This document shows positions 21,069-33,280 of a stretch of 64,000 nt of DNA, piece by piece. The DNA lies in the NCBI GenBank assembly GCA_023512835.1, contig CM042089.1:13965759-14029758 (forward strand). The letters run 5' to 3'. The DNA is from Taxillus chinensis. Taxonomy: Eukaryota; Streptophyta; Magnoliopsida; Santalales; Loranthaceae. How positions within the stretch are numbered: position 1 is the first letter of the stretch; the number at the start of each line of letters is the position of its first letter. Position numbers and translations under genes: made by a program. The notes beneath the pieces were generated by a model. The model saw only the letters and a program-made list of their open reading frames with translations, was not told the DNA's origin and ran no database searches.

Positions 21069-23446
21069 GGAGACGAAGTTACAAGTCGGAAAGCCACAAG
21101 AAGGTGGTCGTGGACAAAGAGGTCATGGCCAATGGAATCCACAAGGCAATCATGGACAAGGTGGCCGAGACAATGAAACCAAAGATGAGGTGGTGGTTCT
21201 AACTTCTAAGGATGAGGACATGGAGCTGGCCCAAACAACTGCGACGGCTCATATTAAGAAAGGAATTTCTAAAATCAAAGGAGGTCCACTATTCAATGTT
21301 ATAATTGCCATAAGCTTGGACATATTGCTTTCGAGTGTCGTTTTAAGAAGAAAGATTGTGCCAATTTTGCCTCAAGGAATGAAGAGTATGATGATCTATC
21401 TATTTGTATTAGCACATATTAATCCAAGTGGCCAATATAACATTTATTATCTCGACTCCGTTGCAAGCAACAACATGTGTGATAAGAACGAGCTGTTCGT
21501 TAACGTCAAAGAGGAAGTGAATGAAAGTATAAGCCCTAGAGATTGCTCCAAACTTGAAGTCAAAGGAAGAGGAAGAATTCTTTTCTTCCAAAAGAATGGT
21601 GATAAAGCCTTCATCGGAAATGTCTACTATATTGCAAGCATGAAGAGTAATGTCCTAAGTCTTAGACAATTAATGCAAAAGGGCCACATAGTACAGATGG
21701 AGAATGACGTACTCACATTGAGAGATAAAAATAGCATATTGATCGCACACGTGCATATGACAGCAAATCGAATGTTCCTTCTGACATTAAATACGAAGAT
21801 GGTAAAGTGTTTTCTAGGACACATCAAATACGAGTCATGGAGATGGCATTACCGATTTGGCTATCTCAATTTTCAATTCTTAAATATGCTTTTATCTAGA
21901 AGAATGGTTCAAGGCCTTTCGTATCTTAATACTGCAGAACGTGACTATAAAAGCTGTGTTCTCGGGAAACAAGCCTATTTGCCTTTCTCGAGTGGCGAGT
22001 CTTGGAGAGCAAAAGCACCATTGTAGCTGGTATATATGGATATCTGTGGGCCATTAGATCCAATTACCAATGGAGGTAATAAATTTTTTATAACATTTAT
22101 TAATGATTTTAGTAAGAAGACATAAGTGTACTTTCAGAAGGAGAAAGCTGCAGCCTTGACGGTGTTCAAGGATTTTAAAAGACAAGTTAAAGTTGAGAGC
22201 TAACATAGCGTTGTGATGATAAGATTGGATAGAAGGGATGAATACACCTCGAAGGCGTTTCAAAACTTTTGCAAAGCAATTGAAGCTCAGCACCAATTTA
22301 CCACAGCCTACACTCCACAACAGAACGGAGTCGCAGAGAGGAAGAACTGAATCATCACGGATATGGTGAGGTCCATGCTAAAGGAGCGAGGAGTTCACAC
22401 TGTTATTTATTTATCAAACAGGTGTCCGACGAGTAGTATCAAAGACATGACATCGCAAGAAGCATAGAGCGGATGGAAGCCACGCGTGTTACATCTCCGA
22501 ATCTTTGGATGTGTGGCATATGCCCAAGCACTAGAAGTAAGAAGAAAGAAGCTAGATGATTGTGTAAGAAGGGCATCTTCATTGGCTATAGTGAAAAAAG
22601 GTGTACAAGCTCTATAACCCACTTACCAAGAAAGTGGTGGCTAGTAAAGATGTCATCTTCTAAGAAGAAGAGCTGTGGAATTTTAATAGTTATGATGCAG
22701 GAAAAGAAGTTGTCATTGTCAATGAGGTGGATGAGCAAGCATAGGATGTTGCACCATATGTTACAACAATACCTCAATATTTTCACCTACCTTCGGCACA
22801 CCAAATCAATGGAGCATCAAGCTCATTTATATCAAGTGATGGTACCAGAAGATTTAATGTCACTCCAATCAGAATGAGGAGTTTTGATGACATTTATACA
22901 AAAACAGAAGAGGTAAACTTATTTTATTTGTATGCAAATCATGAGCCAATAAACTTTAAAGAAGCTTCTCAAGAAGAGTATTGGTGATTTGCTATGGAGG
23001 AGATTCAAGCCATTGAAAAAAAAGATACATGAGAGTTGTCAACTCTCCCACCAAAGAAGAAGGCCATATGAATCAAATGAGTGTACATAATTAAACGCAA
23101 GGCGAAACTTGTAGTTAATGTTACAAGCAAAAGCATGAAATTGATTATGATGAGGTTTTTCTCTTGTTGCACAAATGAATACGGTAAAGATGTTAATTTC
23201 ATTAGCAGCTCATCACAGATGGAAACTTTATCAACTAGATGTGAAGTCTGCATTTTTGAAAGGTATTTTTGGAAGAAAAAGTTTATGTTGAATAGCTTAC
23301 AAGCTTTGTTGTTAAAAGAGTATAAAATCAAGTGTTCCGTTTAAAGAAGGCCTTGTATGGCCTAAAGCAAGCATCCCATGTGTGGAATGTCAGGATCAAT
23401 GGTTATTTATAGGATAATGGGTTTATGCAAAACTTGTTAGGCCCTG
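21069..23446 (+). pseudogene. Copia 1 gag-pol remainder, decayed
   Basis: Resumes the gag frame after the solo LTR (GGRGQRGHGQWNPQG), then shows the nucleocapsid zinc knuckle CYNCHKLGHIAFEC, which lies in a frame shifted from the flanking sequence. The protease site YYLDSVASNNMC and the gag-pre-integrase segment (MKSNVLSLRQLMQKGH; YKSCVLGKQAYLPF) follow to about 22020. Beyond that many stops interrupt integrase (DRRDEYTSKAFQNFC, TAYTPQQNGVAERKN near 22230-22350) and reverse transcriptase (about 22980-23390, GLYGLKQASHVWN). RNase H and the 3' LTR are not seen. Frameshifts and stops show it is dead. It ends near a run of 20 G. Confidence 0.85.
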
Positions 23447-23582
23447 AGAGCCTATATGGGGGGGGGGGGGGGGGGGGAATCAACTCTTTGAAATTCTTCG
23501 CTAAGATTTACAAGGCGGCTGGATTCCAATTGAAAGATGAAAACAATCAAATCTAGTAGAGGTATTTTGTTTTATTATCAAC
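23447..23582. other. Unassigned sequence with 20-G run
   Basis: A homopolymer of G at 23458-23477 separates the copia remnant from unrelated sequence, which is then split by the solo LTR at 23583. That unrelated sequence continues at 27224. Confidence 0.5.
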
Positions 23583-26500
23583 TGTTAGACCCCATTTTGT
23601 CCGGATTGGACATACACATTCATTTTTTATTTAAACTATTTTTCTATCTGTTACTCACTTATATAGATAAATAAAAAAACATGACCGTCGATTCAAAAGG
23701 GTGCGACTTTAATAACTTATTTATCTAGTATTTCAAATGCTAAAGAGATAGTCTCAGGTGATATAAAATCAAATTTGAGGATCAGTGCCTTCGACCATGC
23801 TCAAATTCGAGTTCAAACGAAGAAGTTATGACCAAAACTGTATTTAAACCATTAACGGTGGTCAAGTGACGATTAATGTTCAAAACGACACTCTGGATCA
23901 GGTCATGAACCCCATTTTCTTACTCTACTTATCATTTTGAGAATTTTGATATATATATATATATATACATATTGCATATGTTCACTCTTGGAGCCTTTTT
24001 TCAAGAAAATAAAAAAATATTTTTTTGTAATAAAGTAGGTTTGGGACACCCAATATAGGATTGACGTAAAAATGAGTTTATTTTCAAATAAAAATGACAC
24101 GGGGTTGCTTCTTGTGATGCTCCGAATCCAAAAATAATTTTCTCGTGATTTTTCAATGCTCGAGTCATCTTTTCGATTCCAAAAACATAAAACATCAGTT
24201 AAAAAATATCCAATTAAAAATTAGAAACCATAGCCGCCACCCTTTTGTCTTTCCCTCTTATCTAAGTCAACATGTCACTTTCTTATTAGTTTAAAAATAA
24301 AAGAAAAACAAAAGCAAAAAGCAAAAAGCAAAATAAAAATAAAATAAAATAAAATAAAAAAACCAAGTCAACTCTCTTATCTCTTTCATCTCGCCCGTCA
24401 CTCTCACACTGTGTAGTAGCGTCTTCTCCCCTATGCCCGACCACACCATCAGAGGGGCCACTGCCGTCCAGCCCATGCCTTCCCATATTTTGTCAGTCAC
24501 AGCCTACACCACAAAACAAGGCGCCCCACCCAAGCCAGCGATGGATCATGTTGAACCCATCACCAAATTGACTTCTTGCCGCCCCAAATCCATCCCAAAC
24601 CCTAAATCCCATCTCCTATATTTACCTCAAAATTGAGCAGTGATGAGGGGGGCTCTCTCTCCAAAAAAAAAAAAAAAAAAAAGAAAAAGTAAAATCAAAT
24701 TGTAATCCTATGACCATTCATCTTCTCCCTCATCTCTAAAGAGAGTCCCTCGGCCGAAAATCACACCACCAGATGCCGCCTTTGCTTCCTCCTGCCTACT
24801 TTGTCCGCCCTTCCACTATGATGGTATACTAAACTTTAACCTCTACGACACTGCCACACCAACCATCCAGTGTCTCCCCTCCAGCCACGGCTCACCACAA
24901 TCCCCTAACGGCGCTGCCTCGACATACTAACCCCACGCCAACTATCCCAACCATGACATATAAAGGCCCCCAAACTCAGTAACCTGTTTGGAGCCTCCAA
25001 ATAGGAAAAGTTCTACTGATACTGTGTCCCAATAACTAAAGAGCACACTATAAAGACACTGCTGCGGTCGCTAGCGGAAGCCCAAAATCCATAAGGAGGA
25101 GGAGTTTGTACCGTTACTGTTGCTGGGTTTTTGTTCATGGTGTTCAACCATTGGTTGTAAGACTGCAAAGCGAAGATGATTTGGTCTATAAAATTAAGGA
25201 AAGGTGTGGTATGGGATACCTCTTTGCTGCTTTTTGTTTCTTCTTATTTCTTGTTTGAGCGCTCCTCGCTATGTTTTTGTAGTGTTTTCTGTGTTGGATT
25301 TTTACACTAGTAAATAGGTTGCTTGATTACTTAACTTCCTATACTGAATCCACCATCAAAGGACAAAGTTTATTAAAGTCTTTCACTATGAAAATATAGA
25401 GTTTATTAAAATCCACTTCCTATATAATTTTCTTGTCTATCTAGTATGAATTAATGTGGATTTTTATTGTGATTATTTCATCTAGCAAGACTTATCTAGC
25501 ATCAGTTTGTTTTTGGTGGTGACTTTCTCTTTATGGTTGATTGTTTATGCTTTTCAATGTGTACACATCCATGTTAAGACCGCTCTCCCTCTGTGTTGTT
25601 TAGCTTTCTTTTTTTGATGGTTTTATATTGTCATGTCACTCCAAGAATGTTGGCCATATTCATCTTGATACCACTAATGGTCCTGGCTATGATAAAATCA
25701 TTAATACAGTCAGATTATTTTGCTTTGTGTTTATAAATCTTATTTTGAGAAATGGTCTTGATTTCATCATTAAAGTCTTTGGTTTCTATTTTTAACTGTG
25801 TCTCTTTGTGGCTTCAAGTTGAATATGAATCTGTAGTTTTTTTTTCAGTCGAGTGTTTTTTAACATGAATTTTGCCCGTCTATTTGTTGCCATGTCCTTT
25901 TAGTCAAGTTGGTTCCTACATGAATTTCTTTTGCTGCATAACTTGGGTTTTTAATTGGTGTTTTATTGGTCACCCCTGCTACATTTTTATCATGGTAAGT
26001 CTCCTTCAGTCACACATTGTGGTTGATTCAATGTGAATAATATTCAAGCATTGAGGCCAATTACCAATAAATGTCCTTAGCTTAATAAATATCAAATTCG
26101 GTTAGCTTTTACACTTTATTTTGGGTTTTATTTTCCCATATGTGGTTAAGATTGTTTTGTTCTGTGATATATTTTTTGTGTAGGAATTTTGTTAACTTTG
26201 TTTTGTAGGAAATTTTGTTGTTTTTATTTTCCAATTTTGTAAGAAGTTTTGTTTTTTTTATATTCCAATTGTGTAGGAAGTTTTGTTTTTCTTTTTCCCT
26301 TTTATTAGTATTCTAGTTAGAAATTCTTTTGAGCTGTAATAAGGTCACATGTGACCTCTTTCCCTTTCTATAATATGTAAACTATTAAAAAATAGTGAAA
26401 AAGAGAAAAACAAAAGGTAAGAAAAAAAAAGGAAAAGGAAAAAAGAGAATTTTTTTTGTGCATGTCATTTGTCACACACGGACACTTTGTCTATATTTTC

Positions 26501-27218
26501 TTATATTTTACATGGTAAAAAAGGATTTTCTTAAAATAGAAAAATATTTTCTCTAATAACAAAATCACAAATTAAATTATTTTTTTCAAGTTTTATTTCT
26601 TTTCTAGAAAGAAAAAATAAGTTTGTCTCCAATTTTTAAAATAAAGATTCAAAAATACTTTTATGGGAAAAATGTTTTCTTGTATAAAAAACCATTCTCA
26701 AACTTCTATAAATTTCTCTAAATTCCCTTAGATTCTTTGAGTAAATATTTTGATATTTTTCTCATAAAAAATAATAATAATTTAGGACTTAATCCTTCTT
26801 TTAGAATTGTATTTTAGTTTTTTTCTTTCTTTAACACCTCACATTCCTTTTAGACTTTTTAGGATAATTTGACTTAACTCAACTTTAACAAATAACTTAG
26901 AACAATAAAAAGATTAAAAAATTTAGGACCTTTAGAAAACAAAACGAACATAGTTTTAGATAAGCAAAATTAAAGCAAGTGGCTAAAAATAAATTAGAAA
27001 CTTCCTTTTCCTAAGATAGGTATCAAAAGAGCTTGTGGGGGTACTAATCTTTTCCCACACATAACCAACTCTTGGACCTAGCTCTAGCGATGTAGATCAT
27101 AGGTGACCAATTGCACCCCAAAAATAGTTGGCGACGACTCTGTATTTTTTCATTACCATTTGAATGAAGAACCGCATCCAGGAAGCGGATTTCCCCTAGA
27201 CGAAATTTGGTGATAACA
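23583..27218 (+). mobile_element. Solo LTR (family G), 3.6 kb, TSD TCAAC
   Basis: Begins TGTTAGACCCCATTTTGTCC and ends GAAATTTGGTGATAACA, flanked by TCAAC at 23578-23582 and 27219-27223. It aligns with the second family member at 52938-57010 in its first ~650 bp and last ~400 bp. There is no internal domain, so it is a solo LTR. A CT-rich leader GGGGGGCTCTCTCTCC lies at about 24648, the counterpart of the leader that is triplicated in the other copy. Its long LTR and the GGCGACTC-containing 3' end fit a Ty3/gypsy element, perhaps of the Tat/Ogre type, which is inference. Confidence 0.92.
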
Positions 27219-27223
27219 TCAAC

Positions 27224-27729
27224 AGATAATTACAACAAAATGAAAAGTAGGTTATGCTGTTTATACAGACTTTCAATTTACTGAAAGAGTATTTCTCTGT
27301 TTACAATAGCACTCCGGAACTATTCAATAAAGATTACAAACACACACTCTAACACCCTTGAACTCTATCGTAAGCACACACCCTGACAAGTATAGGTGAC
27401 TGTCCATATATACACATGGCCTTTGATAAGGTTTTTTGGAACTTTGATGTTTTTCCTGAAACAAAGAGCTGCATTGATATATTCTTCTCCTTAGAAATTA
27501 GAACAATTAATGTCCCTCCTAGGTACACTATGAGTGCTCGACTAGGAAGTGTTGGAAATATAGATCACATTAATTTTGCTTTGTATGGTTCCAGCTTGCA
27601 TTAAGAATCGTATCAACGTATCCGAGATATCTACGTGTAAGGTGTTGAAAAGGTCCTTTAATGAGTCTTTTCTTACATCGGGACTGTGTGAGTCAATATC
27701 GAGCTTTGATACGCTGATCCGAGCATGTG
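27224..27729. other. Unassigned sequence right of solo LTR G1
   Basis: Continuation of the sequence split by the solo LTR. On the minus strand it has an LTR-like look (AT-rich, GAGTATTTCTCTGTTTAC), but no pair or primer site was found. No gene recognised. Confidence 0.3.
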
Positions 27730-28097
27730 AGCATACTCTAGAGCATGAAAAATTATATCGAGTCTTTGATTGCTTATTTCGAGACTTTGCAAGACTCAGA
27801 TGCTTACTCCACATGATGGTTCCTTATTTAGGGCAATGAAGGCTTATTTTGAGTCTTTGTTCGCTTCCTCTAAGACATTGTGCAACTCGGACGCTTACTC
27901 CGCATGATGGTTCCTTATTCCAGACGATGAAGGCTTATTCTGATTCTTTGTTCACTTACTCCGAGACATTTTGAGACTTAGATGCTTACTCCATATCATG
28001 GTTCCTTATTTTGGGCAATACATGCTTATTCTGAGTCTTTGTTCGCTTACTATAAGACATTACGAGACTTAAATGCTTACTCCGCAACATGGTTCCT
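27730..28097. repeat. Tandem array, 92-bp unit, about 4 copies
   Basis: The marker ATGGTTCC recurs at 27814, 27906, 27998 and 28089, spacing 92, 92 and 91 bp. Each unit also contains GCTTACTCCGCA-like and GAGTCTTTGTTCGCTTA-like phrases. The array is cut by the hAT-like element at 28098 and resumes at 31160 with TGGTTCCTTATTTAG. Confidence 0.85.
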
Positions 28098-28131
28098 TAG
28101 GACTATAAATGAACCAAATGTTTATGAACGA

Positions 28132-30496
28132 TGTCATCACCGGTATTCGTCCGGGACGCAACCGAAAAATGAGATTGTACAGAGTCGCCACCAACTGTTT
28201 TTGGGGGTGCAGTTGGTCACCTGAAATGTGGGTGGTCTACATTACCAAAGATAAGGGTTCGGGGGTTGGTTATGTGTAGGGAAGGATTAGCACCCCTACA
28301 GCGCCCTTTCGGTACCTATAGGAGGAGGTTTCTATTTGTTTTTCACTGTTTTGACTGAGTGAAGACACTATTGTCTTCCTAGAGTCTAAGTTTTTTATTT
28401 GGCTAAGTTGTTTATCAAAGTTATGGTTAAAATTAATTTATCCTAAATTTCTAAAATGGAATCCTAAAAGTTTTGTTTTGCTTTTTTTGTTTGTTTGTTT
28501 TTGTTTTTGTTTTTTTGTTTGTTTTGTTTTATTCCTTTATTTTTTGTTTTTTTGAAGTAGCTAAAACTAAGAATTAACACATTTTTTTTTCAAAAATGTG
28601 CACTTTTTTTTTTGGTTTGTTTTTGTTTTTTTTGTTTGAAAGGATAAAATTATGAACTAACAATGGTTAAATAATACATATCAAGTTGTATGTGCGATTG
28701 TGACATCTACAAATGAAACAACAACTCACTCTCTCTTTTTCCTTTCTTTTGTTCCTTTTTTTCTCCCTTTTTACTATTAGCTATTACATATTACAAATAG
28801 AATGGAGAAAACAACAACTAAATAATGAAAATAGTAAACGAAACAGCCCAACGAAAATCATAACACAAGTGGTAAGAATATGTAAAGATAACAATATAGA
28901 TATATATAATAATAATGATCGACTTTTCTTGAGCTTAGACGATGCTGTGATTCTTTTTGACTTCGGTGGCAGCAACGGTGGCTGGAACTGCAAAATAAGA
29001 ATGTTGGCGTTGGATGAAACTGCAAATACGTCTTTGAGGATGAGACTTCAAAGGCTGGTCGGTTATAGGTTGAGTGCCACGGATTGGAATCGGAAATGGA
29101 CCAATTCCTCTCTTGTTGTCGCTCTTTTTTTGTTTTTTTATTGGAAATATAAGGAAAAGAAATGAAAACGAAACTGGGGATGAAAAGGGAGTTTCAGAAA
29201 TTTTTGCGTTGGAGATGGGGAAAAGTATATGTACGAGTATTGGAAAAGTGAGGAGAGAAGTGGGGAGAAAAGGAGAGAAAACGAGAAAGAGGAATCAGAC
29301 TCTGCATGTTTTTTGTTTTTGTTCTTTTTGTTTTTGTTTTTTTTTTTGAATGCGGGAGTGGGGCGAAATTGAGAGAGAATGGGCAACAATTTTTCGTTAA
29401 AGAGTTCTTCGGTCCCCCTTTTCGCGTGGACAAGAGACTGATTTAAAGGCGTTGACTTGTATTGCATTGATTGTAGCATTTAATGTTGTATTATTGATGC
29501 AGTATTTTTATTTCCAAATTCTTCCTTTTGTCGGAGGGAATAGCGACTTGTGCAGCTCGTGATTGTCCTTTTTTAAGTTTTATTAGCACATGTGACCGAT
29601 AGGTGTTGAAAAACGGCTTTGTCAGATGGCCAGCTCATAACAAAAGCGTGCCATGAGAAATTAACGAGAAAAAAGTCCCGTGAGCAATTAGCGAGAGAAC
29701 TAGCAAGAGAGGCCAGACAGTGAAGGTCAGAGGTCAAAGGGTCGAAGGTCAACGGTCAACGGGTCGAAGGGCCGAAGAGTCGAAGGTAATCTTGGGGTCG
29801 AACATCAACCCTCGAAGGTCAAGGGTTAAAGGTAATCTTAGGGTCGAACATCAACCCTCGAAGGTCAAGGGTCGAAGTGTCGGCAGCTCGGAGTGTCGGC
29901 AGGGTCGAAGGTCTATGGGCTAAGGGTCGAAGGTCCATCCTCGAAGACTCGAAGGCTACGAGTCTTCAAATCTACGAGTCTTCGAGTCTAGTTTTTTTTT
30001 TAAATTACCCTTTTACCCCCACCTAAAATGCCAGAATGTGATATGTTGCGAGGATAATTTGGGAAGACCCGTATTCACCTAAATCGATGTTTTCGAGAAT
30101 TTCACGCAAGTACATTTTCAGGCAGTTTGACCAAGGACGTTGACCATCTTTTGGCAGGTTTGACTTTTTTAAACGAAACTTGTTTTGACCATAACTTCTT
30201 CGTTTTTCATTGGAATTGAGCTTGGTCAAGTGCGTTATTCTCCAAATTTTCTCCTTTATCCCCTGGTATTGGTCTTGGGGTACTTCAGGGACTTGTAGCA
30301 ATGGTTATCCCTTTTGGGCTTTCCGGTGCATGTCAATGTATCTATCTTGTGCAAACTGAGGTTAACATCAACTCCAAACCATTCCTTGGTAGTGGGGAAT
30401 CTTTATGGACATGTTCAACAAGATATATGGCATGGGCAGAAAGGTAAATATAAAATGGGGTTAGTACGTCCAACCCGGACAAAATGGGATCCAACA
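28132..30496 (-). mobile_element. Solo LTR (family H), TSD AACGA
   Basis: On the minus strand it begins TGTTGGATCCCATTTTGTCC (30496) and ends at TGATGACA (28132), 2365 bp, flanked by AACGA at 28127-28131 and 30497-30501. It aligns with the LTR at 52289-58878. It sits inside the hAT-like MITE and therefore came later. It includes a GTCGAAGG-type tandem array (29705-29985) and a T-rich tract. The long open frames inside are not gene-like. Confidence 0.92.
29705..29985. repeat. GTCGAAGG/GGTCAACGG-type tandem array in LTR
   Basis: Dense imperfect repeats of AAGGGTCGAAGGTC, with one longer duplication (GTAATCTTGGGGTCGAACAT type, about 52 bp apart). The sister LTR at 52289-58878 instead has a 50-bp GATCCGGACTAAGC-type array at the equivalent place. 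Confidence 0.75.
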
Positions 30497-31159
30497 AACG
30501 AGCTCACGTTCGGCTCGGTTAAAGATCATTTATGTTCGTTCATTAAGTAATAGTGTTGTTCACGAACAGTTCGCAAATACTATTGTTATATTCGTAAACA
30601 TGTTTGCGAATATTCATGAACAAATGTTCATGAACAGTTTTTAAATATCGTTCGTATTCGTGAAAATTATTTATAAATGAGAAATTAACAAATTAATTAA
30701 TATGTATAAAAGTTATTTTATTAAATATAATTTAATAAGCATAAACTTTTGTATTATTATTAAATAAAAAATATATGTATTTAATTTATTTGTTTTTATT
30801 ATTATTATTATATTTTTATGAACTATATATAGTAATTATTTAAACATATTAAATAAAGATAACACAACCTAACAGTTAATTAATTGCACTTTTTTTGGGT
30901 AAGTTTACTGTGTATTTTTTTTTTTTACAGATTTTTACGATTTTGTAATTGTGTTCGTAAACGTTTGTGAATAAGTTTGTGAACACATGTTCATGAACGT
31001 TCGTAAACCGTTTGTAAACAATAGAGTAACATTTGTGAACAATTTATGAATATCATAGTTTAAGGCTCGCATTCGGTTCATTTTGTTAATGAATAGTAAA
31101 AAACATGTTTGAACACCTTATGGCTCGGCTCAGCTCGGTTCGGTTCATTTATAGCACTA

Positions 31160-32336
31160 TGGTTCCTTATTTAGTGTCTTTTTTCCTTATACCGAGACTT
31201 TAGAATCCTTATCATTAGCTTAATAAGTCGAGTTAATGATACATCCGAATGTGAGACATTAATTATTTCGGATGATTCTGTCTTATTCCAGATCTTTGAA
31301 GCACATTGATTTTTTGGTCATCTACCAAGATTTTGTTCGTTTCTTATGATGACCGAGATCAGGATTAAATATCATATCCTTAGTCACTCATTTGAAAATA
31401 CTTACATTTGACCACTCACATGCCATTTCGTAACTCTTTAATGTTACCGGGATTTATTTTTAATAAATTTTTTATTTACAAATAATATTATTTTTAAACA
31501 TACGAACTTAATATTATTTTTTATAAGCGATATTTTATGAATGAAACTTTTACTCATTTACGGCCCTACCCTGAACTAAAATTTATTTCTCGCGGGTTGC
31601 GTTAACCTTGCCAGTACGCCACAGGCCGTAACTTTACCTGTTCAATTTCATCCAGGGTTTCCAGTGCATGTATTTTGTTTTTCAAATTCATGTTAATTCA
31701 TGAATTGACATGTTAAGAATTATTAATTATCACGTTACGAACTGCAATTTTATGGTGCGAAACTGCAGTTCTCCATAATATGATTGCAAATTCAAGTTAA
31801 TATTGTTTTTCCCCAAAATTTTGTTTCCCTTGTATATAACATATTTTTATTTATGCCTTTCATGTTGCATCCAAACACAAACGAAAGTGATATGTAACCA
31901 TTGAAAGCTCTCTGAATGAAACGATATATCACATGAGCAGTATGTTTCATCTTGAAAAAAAAAAAAAAATAATAATAATAATAATAACCACCTAATTTTC
32001 AAATTACATGTATATCAATCCAGTACTAGGCTTGAACGTGTAGCTGTAGCTAGCAATTTACACAAACACTGTGATTTGAGGTAGAGATAAATGAAAAATA
32101 ATTATGTTGCTGTCAAATCCGAAGGAAAAGAGTGATGCGCTGAGCAACATTCATTCACAGAATGTTAGAACCAATTTTACATTAGCATATAGAGTCATCA
32201 GTGGGCTCAGATTTGGATTTCCCTGTCTCCATAAGCAACATTTTGAAGGAAAATCAAATATTAATTATAGATCTACTCGAACATGCACGCGTCATTAAGG
32301 AGATACACATTTAACTTGAAATGTACATAAACATTT
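31160..32336. other. Intergenic stretch, end of array to GRL gene
   Basis: It starts with the remaining fragment of the 92-bp array family (to about 31400) and then runs through AT-rich sequence with no recognised gene. The part nearest 32336 should contain the 3' untranslated region of the minus-strand gene ending there. Confidence 0.4.
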
Positions 32337-33249
32337 CTAAGAGAGAACCACCACCTTACTTAATATCCAAAGCACCAGAGAGAACTCAAACGCAAAGAGT
32401 GTGTGAAGTAGTCCACGGTCAACTGAATATCCAAACAATGTGATCCCTCCATGGTTGTGCTCCAAATATGTCACTGCCATTTGCCAGTATAATCTCTGTA
32501 ACTGTTGCATGCAATTCTAACAAATATACCAAAATGGCAATATTGGATGCCACATGTCATCTAAAATACATTGGAGGATTTTCATTAGGACGAACTGATA
32601 CTTAATTGGGATCGTCAATCAAATTTGGGATATCAATTTTTTTAAAGTTAGATAAATAATTTATTCAGTGAATCGAACTTTTGATGGCTACACACATGTA
32701 ATGGACTGCGACACTGAGAATAAGTTATATATATGCAAGTTGTACGTTTACATAAAAGAAATAAAAATTAGTATTTACAATTTCTACAACAATTAATGTA
32801 CTGAAAGCACATGGCTAGAGATGCGCCTTGCTGCATGCTTCTCGTTTCAATTATCAGAATTTCATTTTTTTGAAAGAATTATTCACAACGCACTGTTTAG
32901 ACAGATTAATATTCATATAAGAAGACTGTAATTTTTTTATCTATTTTGGTTCCACTGAACGTCTTTGATATTAGTGTTCAATAGGTCCCAATATTTTAAT
33001 TTCAGTGAATTATGCATCATGTTTTCAATGTTGTTTCCTATTTAGTTAGTAATATTAGAGTATTGATAGTCATTTCAACAAACGTTAAATTATAACTAAA
33101 TAATAGTTTAGAAGTTAAAAAAACACCTACAATAACCTAAACGAAGTTACTATAAATTTAACTTCCTAATCAAATATAACTAAATAAACATTAATTTAAT
33201 TAAAATAATAATAATACATGTGATAATGCCGGACTCAATACACAAAGTC

Positions 33250-33280
<31 letters not shown>

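Larger units (their letters stand above)
28098..31159. mobile_element. hAT-like MITE split by a solo LTR, TSD TGGTTCCT
   Basis: Ends are TAGGACTATAAATGAACC (left) and, read as complement, TAGTGCTATAAATGAACC (right). They are flanked by an 8-bp duplication TGGTTCCT (28090-28097 and 31160-31167), which is the hAT superfamily signature. Without the nested LTR the element is about 692 bp, AT-rich and non-coding, with many TTCGTGAACG/CGTTCATGAAC palindromic motifs. It inserted into a unit of the 92-bp array. A related decayed copy is at 16681-17115. Confidence 0.85.
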
